From Candidatus Moraniibacteriota bacterium (lineage in GTDB: Bacteria > Patescibacteriota > Minisyncoccia > Moranbacterales > UBA9337): 18,119 nt of DNA. Each line of letters opens with the position of its first letter. The first letter of the stretch is position 1. Under the pieces are notes generated by a model. That model was not told where the DNA came from and searched no databases. It was given only the letters and a program-made list of their open reading frames with translations. The stretch is taken from positions 13,794 to 31,912 of the forward strand of contig DNVQ01000003.1 of assembly GCA_003507475.1 (NCBI GenBank). Direction: 5' to 3'. Of the stretch, positions 1 through 5,778 are shown one piece after another. The position numbers and the translations under genes were made by a program.

Positions 1-1092
1 AAAAATAAATATAAGCCTCTAAAAAAATACGCCAAATACGGCAAGTATAAAAAATATAACAAGAGTAGTTACAAAAAATACGGCTCTAATGAATACAAGG
101 ATGGCTACAATCGATACAAAAATTATTTAAACAATAGCGGAATAAGCGGTGGAGATCTGGGCGAAGCAAATTTAGGAGGAGGACCATTGGGACCGGAAAT
201 CACTATTGGATTATGGAGTTACAGTCGAGATGATATGAGAAATTCTCCTTTCAAAATTGAAGCTAACCGAGATTATAAAATTTTAAATGGGGATGGTGCA
301 TTAGTAGGACAGATAGCTGCCGGAACTATTACTCGAGTGACCTATGAATCAGATGGAAATATGAGAATTTATGATTCCGCCACTGGTAATACTATAGCCA
401 CTTCTAATCGAGAAGTATTTTTCGAAGATGCAGCCGGAGATAATTCAGCAATTATTTTTGATATTTATCGCCCTGACTCGGATTTTGATCAATATCGTGG
501 AAAAGTAAAATTACGCTACAATACATCCAGTCATATAATATGGGTCATTAACACCCTTCCAATGGAACACTATGTCTGGGGAATGGGAGAAATCACCGGT
601 ACCGGAGACACTGATTATAATCGAGTAATGACCACCTCCTTTAGAACTTATGGATATTGGAAATTAAAATTCAGCACAAAATATGCATCCGATGGATTCA
701 AAGTTAATGCCACTCCCGGTAACCAACTTTACTATGGCTACGACTGGGAAACCGGGCATACCAGAATCAGAGATGCTGCCATAGATACACAGGGAAAAAT
801 TGTGATGTACAAAAAACAAATCGCTATTACCCCATATAGTTCCTGGACTGATGGCCGAACCAGAAGCTTTGAAGAACGCTGGGGAAGCGATGATTATCCA
901 TGGTGTCAATCAGTCAGTGATCCGTATGGCAAACATCCCTCCAAAAGTACAGCAACCCTAGAAGCTGAAGGAAATCATATGGTGGGACTTTCGGCTCATG
1001 GAGCGCTAAATTTGGCCGATGAACACGATTGGAATTGGGACAGAATTTTAAGATATTACTACAATAATATAGACATTGTAAAAGTTTACTAA
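1..1092 (+). CDS. SpoIID/LytB-domain protein, 5'-truncated by window edge
   Basis: The frame is open from base 1 to the TAA at 1090-1092 (363 visible codons), so the real start lies to the left; a TTG at 187 is not needed. The visible N-terminus (about residues 1-55) is Lys/Tyr-rich low complexity with repeated KKY, KYGKY and YKKY units. The rest matches the SpoIID/LytB layout: an RGKVKLRY strand, then VINTLPMEHYVWGMGE, which corresponds to the family's 'N-x-LPLE-x-Y-x-x-GV' motif with its conserved Glu; a central RTYGYWKLKF segment; and the C-terminal MVGLSAHGALNLA and ILRYYYNNIDI motifs, the usual 'GHGxGMSQxGA' and 'IL-x-YY' region. Known SpoIID acts on peptidoglycan glycan strands outside the membrane; whether this divergent member is catalytic is not known. 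The family's 'GHGVGMSQ' is altered to NHMVGLSA. It is followed 86 bp later by another plus-strand gene. Confidence 0.85.
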   Translation, partial: KNKYKPLKKYAKYGKYKKYNKSSYKKYGSNEYKDGYNRYKNYLNNSGISGGDLGEANLGGGPLGPEITIGLWSYSRDDMRNSPFKIEANRDYKILNGDGALVGQIAAGTITRVTYESDGNMRIYDSATGNTIATSNREVFFEDAAGDNSAIIFDIYRPDSDFDQYRGKVKLRYNTSSHIIWVINTLPMEHYVWGMGEITGTGDTDYNRVMTTSFRTYGYWKLKFSTKYASDGFKVNATPGNQLYYGYDWETGHTRIRDAAIDTQGKIVMYKKQIAITPYSSWTDGRTRSFEERWGSDDYPWCQSVSDPYGKHPSKSTATLEAEGNHMVGLSAHGALNLADEHDWNWDRILRYYYNNIDIVKVY

Positions 1093-1178
1093 CCTCAAAA
1101 ATTAAGCAGATGAAAATTTGTTTCATGAATTGGCATAATTCATAATACTTAATTCATGATTCTTAATTCATTCACATT

Positions 1179-1694
1179 ATGAACAACAAAATATTAATAA
1201 TTATTTTTCTCATTCTTATTGGCGGAGTAGCTATATTCGCCTACCCTGTAATCAAAAGCAGATATTTTCAATCATCCCAAACAGATATAAAAGAAGAAAA
1301 CTTATCCACAGATGAAGAAACTGAAGAAGAAAACGATGAATCATCTAGTGCTGATGAAGACGATTCGGAAACTTTGCCAGATGAGCAACCGGTTGACGAA
1401 GATGTTTTTATCGAGATTGATCAAGAAGATTGTGAAGGAGGCTGTGAGCAATTTGAAGACGCAGATGATAAAAAATATTGCATGGAATACTGTGGAATAA
1501 AATCTGACACAACAGTAACCGATGATTGTGAAAAACTGGAAGATCTGGAAAAAGATTATTGTTGGAAAAATAAAGCTATCGCTGAAAAAAACTTTAATTT
1601 CTGCAAAAACATATTTGATAAAAAAATCCAAGAATCTTGCAAAACTCGCTTAACCGAAGAACTCTTAAACGGTTCCAATTCTCCAATTGAATAA
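1179..1694 (+). CDS. Signal-anchored acidic protein with Cys-repeat C-terminal region
   Basis: This 171-residue protein starts with MNNK and one hydrophobic helix (about residues 4-23), suggesting a signal anchor. Residues 37-84 are a very acidic Asp/Glu/Ser linker. The C-terminal half carries eight cysteines (85, 89, 101, 105, 117, 128, 142, 154). Two CX3C pairs (85/89 and 101/105) are followed by DCEKLEDLEKDYC and FCKNIFDKKIQESC units, which resemble the 'C..I.D...KD.C' helical repeats common in extracytoplasmic CPR proteins. The pairs could form disulfide-linked helical hairpins outside the cell (inference). No enzyme motif is visible. It sits 86 bp downstream of the SpoIID-like gene on the same strand and ends before a strong terminator, so the two may share a transcript. 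Function unknown. Confidence 0.75.
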   Translation: MNNKILIIIFLILIGGVAIFAYPVIKSRYFQSSQTDIKEENLSTDEETEEENDESSSADEDDSETLPDEQPVDEDVFIEIDQEDCEGGCEQFEDADDKKYCMEYCGIKSDTTVTDDCEKLEDLEKDYCWKNKAIAEKNFNFCKNIFDKKIQESCKTRLTEELLNGSNSPIE

Positions 1695-1716
1695 AAAAAG
1701 CGTAGCTAGTAATCAG

Positions 1717-1733
1717 TAACTAGTAACTAGTTA
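1717..1733. repeat. TAACTAGT palindrome
   Basis: TAACTAGT and ACTAGTTA arms surround one A, inside an AGTAACTAGTAACTAGTTA-like run just after the stop codon of the Cys-repeat gene. It looks like short-unit repeat sequence rather than a functional site. Confidence 0.5.
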
Positions 1734-1754
1734 ATTCATTCATAAAAAAGTAGA

Positions 1755-1778
1755 GACGAGGCACCGCCTCGTCTTTTT
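1755..1778 (+). terminator. Rho-independent terminator
   Basis: GACGAGGC (1755-1762), loop ACC, GCCTCGTC (1766-1773), then five T. An A-rich stretch precedes the stem, so it may also act in the other direction. It lies 60 bp after the stop codon at 1694 and probably ends the transcript of the two plus-strand genes. Confidence 0.85.
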
Positions 1779-1873
1779 ATAAATCCCGAATCCAATCAAG
1801 AAATTATATTTACTTACATATTTACGTAAATTATTACGTAATTAAATATTTTTAAAAATTATTCACGCCATAG

Positions 1874-1896
1874 TGAAGTTCCCTCCAGATACTTCA
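1874..1896. repeat. GAAGTTCC-type hairpin repeat, copy 1
   Basis: TGAAGT (1874-1879) pairs with ACTTCA (1891-1896). A related and better-paired copy lies at 1982-2004. Both start with TGAAGTTCC, which indicates a dispersed palindromic repeat family. Confidence 0.5.
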
Positions 1897-1981
1897 TTTT
1901 AAAAATTTTAAAAATCATAATTATGCTTAACTCAATATCCATAAAACGTATTATGTAAATTTTACACCAGTAGTCAGATAA

Positions 1982-2004
1982 TGAAGTTCCCCGCAGGAAC
2001 CTCA
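1982..2004. repeat. GAAGTTCC-type hairpin repeat, copy 2
   Basis: TGAAGTTCC (1982-1990) and GGAACCTCA (1996-2004) form a nine-position stem with one mismatch around a CCGCA loop. There is no T-tract, so a terminator role is not supported. Confidence 0.55.
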
Positions 2005-2046
2005 CTATTCATAAAAACAAAAATCAAATCAAAATTCTTCACATTT

Positions 2047-2097
2047 ACGATTCTTGTCATCCTGAACTTGATTCAGGATTTCAATTAAAACCACCAG
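2047..2097. repeat. Dispersed repeat with ATCCTGAA/TTCAGGAT arms, copy 1
   Basis: The first 33 bases (2047-2079) are identical to 2455-2487, and similarity continues for about 18 more. Inside it ATCCTGAA and TTCAGGAT form an inverted repeat around a CTTGA loop. Similar 'TGTCATCCTGAACTTG' elements are widespread in intergenic DNA of many bacteria. Confidence 0.75.
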
Positions 2098-2182
2098 CAA
2101 TGCTGATGTCTTTTTGTCCACCTTATGGTCTTTAAGATTAAATACATATCAGATACAGGTTCCACACCTTATGACTAAAATA

Positions 2183-2275
2183 AAATAAATCTACTCGAGA
2201 GGGAGCGTTAAGAAACTTTGTTACGTAGCGGATGCGGAGTCTGAAGTTTTAGCGGAACGAGAGTTAGATTTATTT
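2183..2275. repeat. Long imperfect stem-loop element
   Basis: Outer arms AAATAAATCTA (2183-2193) and TAGATTTATTT (2265-2275) pair perfectly. Inside, CTCG/CGAG and AAACTT/AAGTTT can extend the structure. The interior is richer in GC than its surroundings. It could be a dispersed palindromic element or a structured RNA; neither is proven. Confidence 0.5.
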
Positions 2276-2303
2276 ATTTTAGGAGTACGTGTGGCAGTTT
2301 TTG

Positions 2304-2327
2304 TAACTTTTTGCTGTCAAAAAGTTA
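2304..2327. repeat. Inverted repeat TAACTTTTTG / CAAAAAGTTA
   Basis: A perfect 10-bp stem with a CTGT loop, without a T-tract beyond the stem. It lies next to the long stem-loop at 2183-2275 and may belong to the same composite repeat. Confidence 0.6.
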
Positions 2328-2388
2328 GTAAGAAAAATTTGGTAGCAGAGCCTAAGAGCGATAGTTTTTTCTGGTTAACAAAAAGAGA

Positions 2389-2411
2389 GAGACGAGGCAC
2401 CGCCTCGTCTC
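2389..2411. repeat. Second copy of the GACGAGGC hairpin
   Basis: GAGACGAGGC (2389-2398), loop ACC, GCCTCGTCTC (2402-2411): a 10-bp perfect stem with the same core as the terminator at 1755-1778. On the minus strand a TTTT run follows only after a CTCT spacer, so it could be a weak terminator for mscL, whose stop is 125 bp away. Confidence 0.65.
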
Positions 2412-2454
2412 AATTCAAAATATAAAGACAAATCAATCAAACCAGTATAATCAC

Positions 2455-2505
2455 ACGATTCTTGTCATCCTGAACTTGATTCAGGATCTCAATCAAAACC
2501 ACTAA
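2455..2505. repeat. Dispersed repeat with ATCCTGAA/TTCAGGAT arms, copy 2
   Basis: Same orientation as the copy at 2047-2097, with 33 identical bases followed by a slightly diverged tail. Confidence 0.75.
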
Positions 2506-2510
2506 AAGCA

Positions 2511-2541
2511 ATTCTTAATTATTAATTCTTCATTATTAATT
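2511..2541. repeat. AT-rich 31-bp direct repeat, copy A
   Basis: It differs at one position from copy B at 2566-2596 and consists of ATTCTTAATT and TTAATTCTTCATTATTAATT modules. It contains the stop codon of mscL (2536-2538). Confidence 0.7.
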
Positions 2542-3000
2542 ATTCCCCCCCTTCTTTTTCCCTTGATTCTTAATTGTTAATTCTTCATTATTAATTCCTC
2601 TTAAGAGGTCTCTAATTTCTGTCAAAAGCTTAACATCCTCTGGCGTAGCCAGGGGTTTTTTTTCTTCTTTTTTCTTAAATCTATTTAATTGCTTTATCAC
2701 AATAAAAATCGAAAAAGATATTATAAGAAAATCGAGTACATTATTAAGAAAGGCTCCGTAGTTTACCGTCACTTCGGCGGTACCATTAACCGCTTTTTTT
2801 AATACAAAGGACCAATTAGCGAAATCAACTCCGCCGGTTAACAAACCGATTGGAGGCATTATAATGTCTGACACAAATGAACTAACGATTCTGCCGAAAG
2901 CGGTTCCCACCACAACTCCGACCGCTAAATCTATAACATTTCCCCTACCTGCAAACTCCTTAAATTCTTTCATGATAGACATAATATTTATTTTATACAT
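2536..3000 (-). CDS. mscL: Large-conductance mechanosensitive channel MscL
   Basis: MscL forms a homopentameric membrane channel that opens under membrane tension to release solutes during osmotic downshock. The sequence shows the amphipathic N-terminus [20 protein letters not shown], the pore-lining TM1 (about 21-48, with [10 protein letters not shown]), a short periplasmic loop with the conserved VNYGAFLN entry to TM2 (about 82-105), a KKKEEKK cluster, and the C-terminal bundle helix [12 protein letters not shown]. Length is 154 residues against a usual 130-150. Starts at Met1, Met7 or Met10 are possible; [10 protein letters not shown] (Met7) fits the family best, and no clear ribosome binding site decides it. 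Residues from about 136 to 146 are encoded by copy B of an AT-rich repeat and the stop lies in copy A, so the tail is probably a recent extension. Confidence 0.95.
   Translation of the reverse strand: MYKINIMSIMKEFKEFAGRGNVIDLAVGVVVGTAFGRIVSSFVSDIIMPPIGLLTGGVDFANWSFVLKKAVNGTAEVTVNYGAFLNNVLDFLIISFSIFIVIKQLNRFKKKEEKKPLATPEDVKLLTEIRDLLRGINNEELTIKNQGKKKGGNN
2566..2596. repeat. AT-rich 31-bp direct repeat, copy B, inside mscL 3' end
   Basis: Nearly identical to copy A at 2511-2541. Read on the minus strand it encodes part of the MscL tail ([10 protein letters not shown]). Confidence 0.7.
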
Positions 3001-3087
3001 ATAATTATAATCTATTTACAATCATAATATTATATCAGAAATATTACAATATATCAAGATATGGCATATGACTGATTAGATACACAT

Positions 3088-3174
3088 TCTCCCCCTTTGG
3101 GGGAGATGTCACTGTACCCAGTGACAGAGAGGGCTTAAATTATTTCCCCCTCCCCAACTCCTGCCTACCGGCAG
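3088..3174. repeat. Composite palindromic repeat
   Basis: Three adjacent hairpins: TCTCCCCC/GGGGGAGA (3088-3106), GTCACTG/CAGTGAC (3108-3125, TACC loop) and CTGCC/GGCAG (around 3161-3174). They fill the gap between mscL and the next upstream gene. None has a T-tract, so this looks like a dispersed repeat element. Confidence 0.6.
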
Positions 3175-3202
3175 ACAGACTCTTCCAATGAGAGAGGGTT
3201 TA

Positions 3203-3595
3203 TCAATAATACCTATTTTGATTTTTAAAAAAACGATTCTTACTGAATCGTTTTCTCCTATATCTAAAGTATTGCTGTCTTCTTATTCTGACAGTATCTC
3301 GCTGATCGCGCTCCATCATTATGGGAATTGCCCCAATTAAAACCTGTCCAAATATCATAAAAATTAAAACTGTCACCAAGAAAGATACTGCTCCGCCAAA
3401 TTCTATCCCCTGGGCAAACCAACTAAATCCGCCATCCATTATTCCGAATATTTCCAAGATATATCCCACTAGACCATCATCTGAAGCTACATCTTTTTCA
3501 AAAACTTTTATCGCCAAAATTATACTGATAAATAATTCCAAAATGGCTAAAAGGAAACTTAGGGTTGATCGAATTGACTTGATCGTATTTGTCAT
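3203..3595 (-). CDS. Two-TM membrane protein of unknown function with basic tail
   Basis: This 130-residue protein has a hydrophobic helix at about 12-30 and another at about 68-92, with a loop containing DDGLVGYILEIFGIMDGGFSWF. After residue 95 it turns strongly basic (RDTVRIRRQQYFRYRRKRFSKNRF). I do not recognise the family. A hairpin plus T-run typical of an intrinsic terminator lies inside its last codons (about residues 114-123), 25-50 bp before the stop, so the annotated C-terminus may be a frameshifted or run-on tail. It lies 202 bp upstream of mscL, separated from it by repeats. Confidence 0.6.
   Translation of the reverse strand: MTNTIKSIRSTLSFLLAILELFISIILAIKVFEKDVASDDGLVGYILEIFGIMDGGFSWFAQGIEFGGAVSFLVTVLIFMIFGQVLIGAIPIMMERDQRDTVRIRRQQYFRYRRKRFSKNRFFKNQNRYY
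3227..3254 (-). terminator. Intrinsic terminator inside the 3' end of an ORF
   Basis: AAAACGATTC (3230-3239) and GAATCGTTTT (3245-3254) form a 10-bp stem with a 5-nt loop. Read leftward it runs into a seven-T stretch (complement of 3227-3233). It sits inside the coding frame that stops at 3203-3205. Confidence 0.65.
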
Positions 3596-3684
3596 AGATT
3601 TTATATATATTCAATATACATCTAAGCCCTTTTGTTTTTTTTATAAAATACTCCCAAATCCCATTTGTGTCAAGTCATCTCACT

Positions 3685-3710
3685 CTCCTCCCCTTTTCAA
3701 AGGGGAGGAG
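3685..3710. repeat. CTCCCCTTT/AAAGGGGAG palindromic repeat, copy 1
   Basis: A 12-bp perfect stem (3685-3696 with 3699-3710) around a TC loop, followed by a GGAGGAGGGG tail. The core is shared with 4681-4702. It is a dispersed palindromic element of a kind common in bacterial intergenic DNA. Confidence 0.75.
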
Positions 3711-3746
3711 TTGGAGGAGGGGTTATAAAATTAATTAATCAAATTC

Positions 3747-3776
3747 AAAAAAAATACACCCCAAAAGAGCGTATTT
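3747..3776 (-). terminator. Rho-independent terminator after the YggT-like gene
   Basis: Read leftward, a 10-pair stem (3776-3767 with 3761-3752, including G-U pairs) with a 5-nt loop is followed by a run of eight T (complement of 3747-3754). It begins 26 bp after the stop codon at 3803. Confidence 0.75.
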
Positions 3777-3802
3777 AAAAAAATAGTAATATTAAAATAT
3801 AT

Positions 3803-4150
3803 TTATCTATCCTGTCTATCAATTTTTTCTCCTGCCTCTGTACGGCTTACCGGCTTTCCCATCACAAATAATTTAATAATGGCAATCGCAAGCAACCAAT
3901 AAATTATCATGGCCAAAAGAGCAGACCACTCAACCACGCTATCATCCACCCTAGTATTGCGAAACACCGCTCTAAAAGGAGCCACAAATATCCCGCTGAA
4001 AGAATAAATAAAATCAGTAAACGCAGCTGACGGATTTGCTTGCATAAGCTTGAGCAAAAAACGCAACCCCAACAAAGATTCTATGATACCCACAATATAC
4101 CATATGATTCTAATACCAAAGTAAAGTGGCTTAGTTCTCTCCATGTTCAT
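3803..4150 (-). CDS. YggT-family membrane protein
   Basis: This 115-residue protein has TM segments at about 12-34 and 74-96. The stretch LLGLRFLLKLMQANPSAAF followed by FIYSFSGIFVAPFRAVF matches the YggT pattern 'lRf-ll-x-n-P...iy..s-p-f-aPfr'. YggT proteins are small inner-membrane proteins linked to ion homeostasis and cell-envelope functions; the role here is not known. The C-terminus is short and charged (RTEAGEKIDRQDR). It begins 58 bp after the GlsB-type gene, with which it may be co-transcribed, and ends at a good terminator. The alternative start Met3 cannot be excluded; no ribosome binding site is visible. Confidence 0.7.
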   Translation of the reverse strand: MNMERTKPLYFGIRIIWYIVGIIESLLGLRFLLKLMQANPSAAFTDFIYSFSGIFVAPFRAVFRNTRVDDSVVEWSALLAMIIYWLLAIAIIKLFVMGKPVSRTEAGEKIDRQDR

Positions 4151-4208
4151 ATATTTATTTTTAAAAATTTAAATATAAGGTAACACAAGAAAGTAATGGA
4201 ATATTATT

Positions 4209-4448
4209 TTAGCGTATCGCTCTCACAATAGCGATGAGTACTATGGCGCCGATTACAGCCACAACTAGGCTATAAAAATTAAAACCGGTAACTCCCTCTG
4301 CGCCAAAAAGACTCATTATCCATCCCCCTAATAATGCACCTACAATACCCACGACAATGTCCATAACTAACCCTTCTCGTGTTCCCATAAAAGCGGAAGC
4401 AATCCAACCTGCAATTGCTCCAAATATTATCCAAGTAATGATTTCCAT
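4209..4448 (-). CDS. GlsB/YeaQ/YmgE family stress-response membrane protein
   Basis: This 79-residue protein has three glycine-rich TM helices and the family signatures IIFGAIAGWIASAFMG, the DIVVGIVGALLGGWI segment, and a final TM ending VLIAIVRAIR. Length is typical (about 80). The family (transglycosylase-associated) is found in general stress or acid stress regulons; its molecular role is unknown. It lies upstream of the YggT-like gene on the same strand, giving a pair of small membrane stress proteins. No SD sequence precedes the ATG, in line with most genes in this window. Confidence 0.9.
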   Translation of the reverse strand: MEIITWIIFGAIAGWIASAFMGTREGLVMDIVVGIVGALLGGWIMSLFGAEGVTGFNFYSLVVAVIGAIVLIAIVRAIR

Positions 4449-4680
4449 ATTATTAATCTTAAATAATTAATTAAATTAATAATCTGTTTATGCATTATTG
4501 TTTTTATAAATCTAGTTTTAATTTTTAAGATGCATAAAAAGATACAAATCTTTTGCTCACATCACTAGACATTTTTAAGCAGCTTTTTATGTTTATATTA
4601 TATCAATTTTCAGTTACTATGTCAAACAAATTTACTTACTTAGTTACTAACTTACCAACATTCTCACCTCATCTTCCCCC

Positions 4681-4702
4681 CCTCCCCTTTTCAAAGGGGA
4701 GG
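4681..4702. repeat. CTCCCCTTT/AAAGGGGAG palindromic repeat, copy 2
   Basis: CCTCCCCTTT (4681-4690) pairs perfectly with AAAGGGGAGG (4693-4702) around TC. It has the same core and a similar purine-rich right flank as copy 1 at 3685-3710. Confidence 0.75.
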
Positions 4703-4821
4703 ACTGAGGAGGGATTGTGTATTTTTAAATACCCATCAAATACACTGCCCACACTTTACGAATAAAATTTAATAAATCAACTCAAGCATGAGCGTTATAA
4801 AACTGACAACCTGGTGGTGTC

Positions 4822-4882
4822 ATCCCAGAAAGTAAAATTTCTTAGCGAATTTATGAGCGTTAGAAATTTACTTATGTGGGAT
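4822..4882. repeat. Long inverted repeat ATCCCA...TGGGAT
   Basis: ATCCCA (4822-4827) pairs with TGGGAT (4877-4882). AAGTAAA (4830-4836) pairs with TTTACTT (4867-4873), and the ATTTCT/AGAAAT arms continue inward with one bulge. It could form a stem of over 20 pairs just downstream of the cupin gene; there is no T-tract. Confidence 0.65.
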
Positions 4883-4909
4883 CTCAAATAAATACCTAAC
4901 AATATTTAA

Positions 4910-5209
4910 TTACTCCACCAAACTCAAAATAAAACTAGTATTTTCTTCGGCTATCAAAGAATGGCGCATATTGGCTTTCATATAAATAAGTACTCCAGGC
5001 TCCATTTTTATATCCTCTCCTTCAAGATTAAATACACCCTTGCCCTCCACTACATACACAGTTCCTTGGCGCGTCGAAGTATGCTCAGATAATTCTGTGC
5101 CCTGGGCCATGCTCATCAATGTAACATTCAAATTATCTTTTTTAATAATTTCTTTACTAAGTATTCCTCCATCAGAATAACTAATGCGATCCATTATTTT
5201 TTCATACAT
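4910..5209 (-). CDS. Small single-domain cupin protein
   Basis: This 99-residue protein is a single conserved beta-barrel. Cupin motif 1 is reduced: GTELSEHTSTRQGTVYVVEG has one His (43) and Glu55 where the family usually has HXH and E. Motif 2, PGVLIYMKANMRHSLIAEEN, keeps His83 and Asn90. Metal binding is plausible but with fewer ligands than the classical site. Such stand-alone cupins are often small-molecule binding or stress-related proteins, and no substrate can be assigned. It starts 19 bp after the tspO stop codon, so the two form a likely two-gene operon with tspO first. Confidence 0.85.
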   Translation of the reverse strand: MYEKIMDRISYSDGGILSKEIIKKDNLNVTLMSMAQGTELSEHTSTRQGTVYVVEGKGVFNLEGEDIKMEPGVLIYMKANMRHSLIAEENTSFILSLVE

Positions 5210-5228
5210 ATTTTTTTTAAATTAATTT

Positions 5229-5696
5229 TTAATTCAAAATCCAAATAGAATAATTGAGATAAGCGGCAAAGGTTACCCAGAGCAAGTAAGGAATCAAAAG
5301 CCAAGCGCTGGAGCGAGAAATACGATAAAAAACCAAGATATTAAAAATTATAGCCAACCACAAAATCCCAATCTCCGCAAAAGCCAAACCTGGATTTTTT
5401 AAGCCAAAAAATATCACTGACCATAATACATTTAAAGTCAGCTGAATCGCAAAGGCCACATAAGCTAATGTCTTTTTGGCTGTGTCCTGGCTAATCCAAA
5501 CTATATACAAAGCATAACCCATCAATAAAAATAAGACCGTCCAAACTGGTCCAAAGATCCAACCTGGAGGATTAAGCGGGGCCTTTTGGATGGTTGTGTA
5601 CCAACCCTTGACTGAACTAGCTGTAAACAGACTACCTAAGCCTCCAGCTAGCTGAGGAATAATAAGGGCAATGATTAGTTTGTATATTTTTTTCAT
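5229..5696 (-). CDS. tspO: TspO/MBR family protein (tryptophan-rich sensory protein)
   Basis: This 155-residue, five-TM protein has all TspO signatures: PPGWIFGPVWT (43-53), QLTLNVLWSVIFFG (85-98) and PYLLWVTFAAYLN (136-148) ending in NYSIWILN. TspO binds porphyrins and related ligands in the membrane and takes part in stress or oxygen responses in bacteria; the ligand here is unknown. The start is supported by AAGGA nine bases upstream of the ATG, one of the few good SD sites in the window. A CGGCCG palindrome half-site lies about 45 bp upstream, next to a TATAAA box, suggesting control at this promoter. The cupin gene follows after 19 bp. Confidence 0.95.
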   Translation of the reverse strand: MKKIYKLIIALIIPQLAGGLGSLFTASSVKGWYTTIQKAPLNPPGWIFGPVWTVLFLLMGYALYIVWISQDTAKKTLAYVAFAIQLTLNVLWSVIFFGLKNPGLAFAEIGILWLAIIFNILVFYRISRSSAWLLIPYLLWVTFAAYLNYSIWILN

Positions 5697-5725
5697 TTTT
5701 TTATTTCCTTATCTAAAAAATTTAC

Positions 5726-5759
5726 ATACATTTATATAACGGCCGTCACCAGACTATTT
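5726..5759. repeat. CGGCCG palindrome, degenerate member, in tspO promoter region
   Basis: The CGGCCG core is at 5740-5745. Only the right arm (CCGTCACCAGA) matches the other family members; the left arm has decayed to AT-rich sequence that looks like a -10 box for tspO when read leftward. Confidence 0.6.
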
Positions 5760-5778
5760 GAGAAATACTTATAAATTC

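Larger units (their letters stand above)
1695..2535. other. Convergent intergenic region packed with palindromic repeats
   Basis: This 841-bp stretch lies between the 3' ends of plus-strand and minus-strand genes and has no convincing ORF. It holds one clear terminator, a second copy of the same hairpin, two GAAGTTCC hairpins, a direct-repeat pair containing ATCCTGAA arms, and two further inverted repeats, all listed separately. At 1820-1842 two short palindromes with a TACGTA core lie almost side by side (ATTTACGTAAAT and ATTACGTAAT); no gene nearby would make them an obvious operator. No RNA gene was recognised. Confidence 0.7.
4449..4909. other. Gene-free gap with two palindromic elements
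   Basis: The 461 bp between the GlsB-type gene and the cupin gene are AT-rich. They contain the CCTCCCCTTT palindrome (4681-4702) and a long inverted repeat (4822-4882). Small open frames here read through the repeats and have no family resemblance. The promoter of the GlsB-type gene should lie near 4450-4550, but no clear -35/-10 pair stands out. Confidence 0.55.

Noticed and set aside
187..1092. A gene starting at the TTG at 187
   Set aside because: The same frame is open back to base 1 with coherent Lys/Tyr-rich sequence, so the gene extends past the left edge.
3321..3728. A 135-residue plus-strand ORF
   Set aside because: It is antisense to the two-TM gene and runs into a palindromic repeat; its C-terminus merely translates the repeat.
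4553..4765. A 70-residue plus-strand ORF
   Set aside because: It reads through the CCTCCCCTTT palindrome and low-complexity AT sequence, with no family resemblance.
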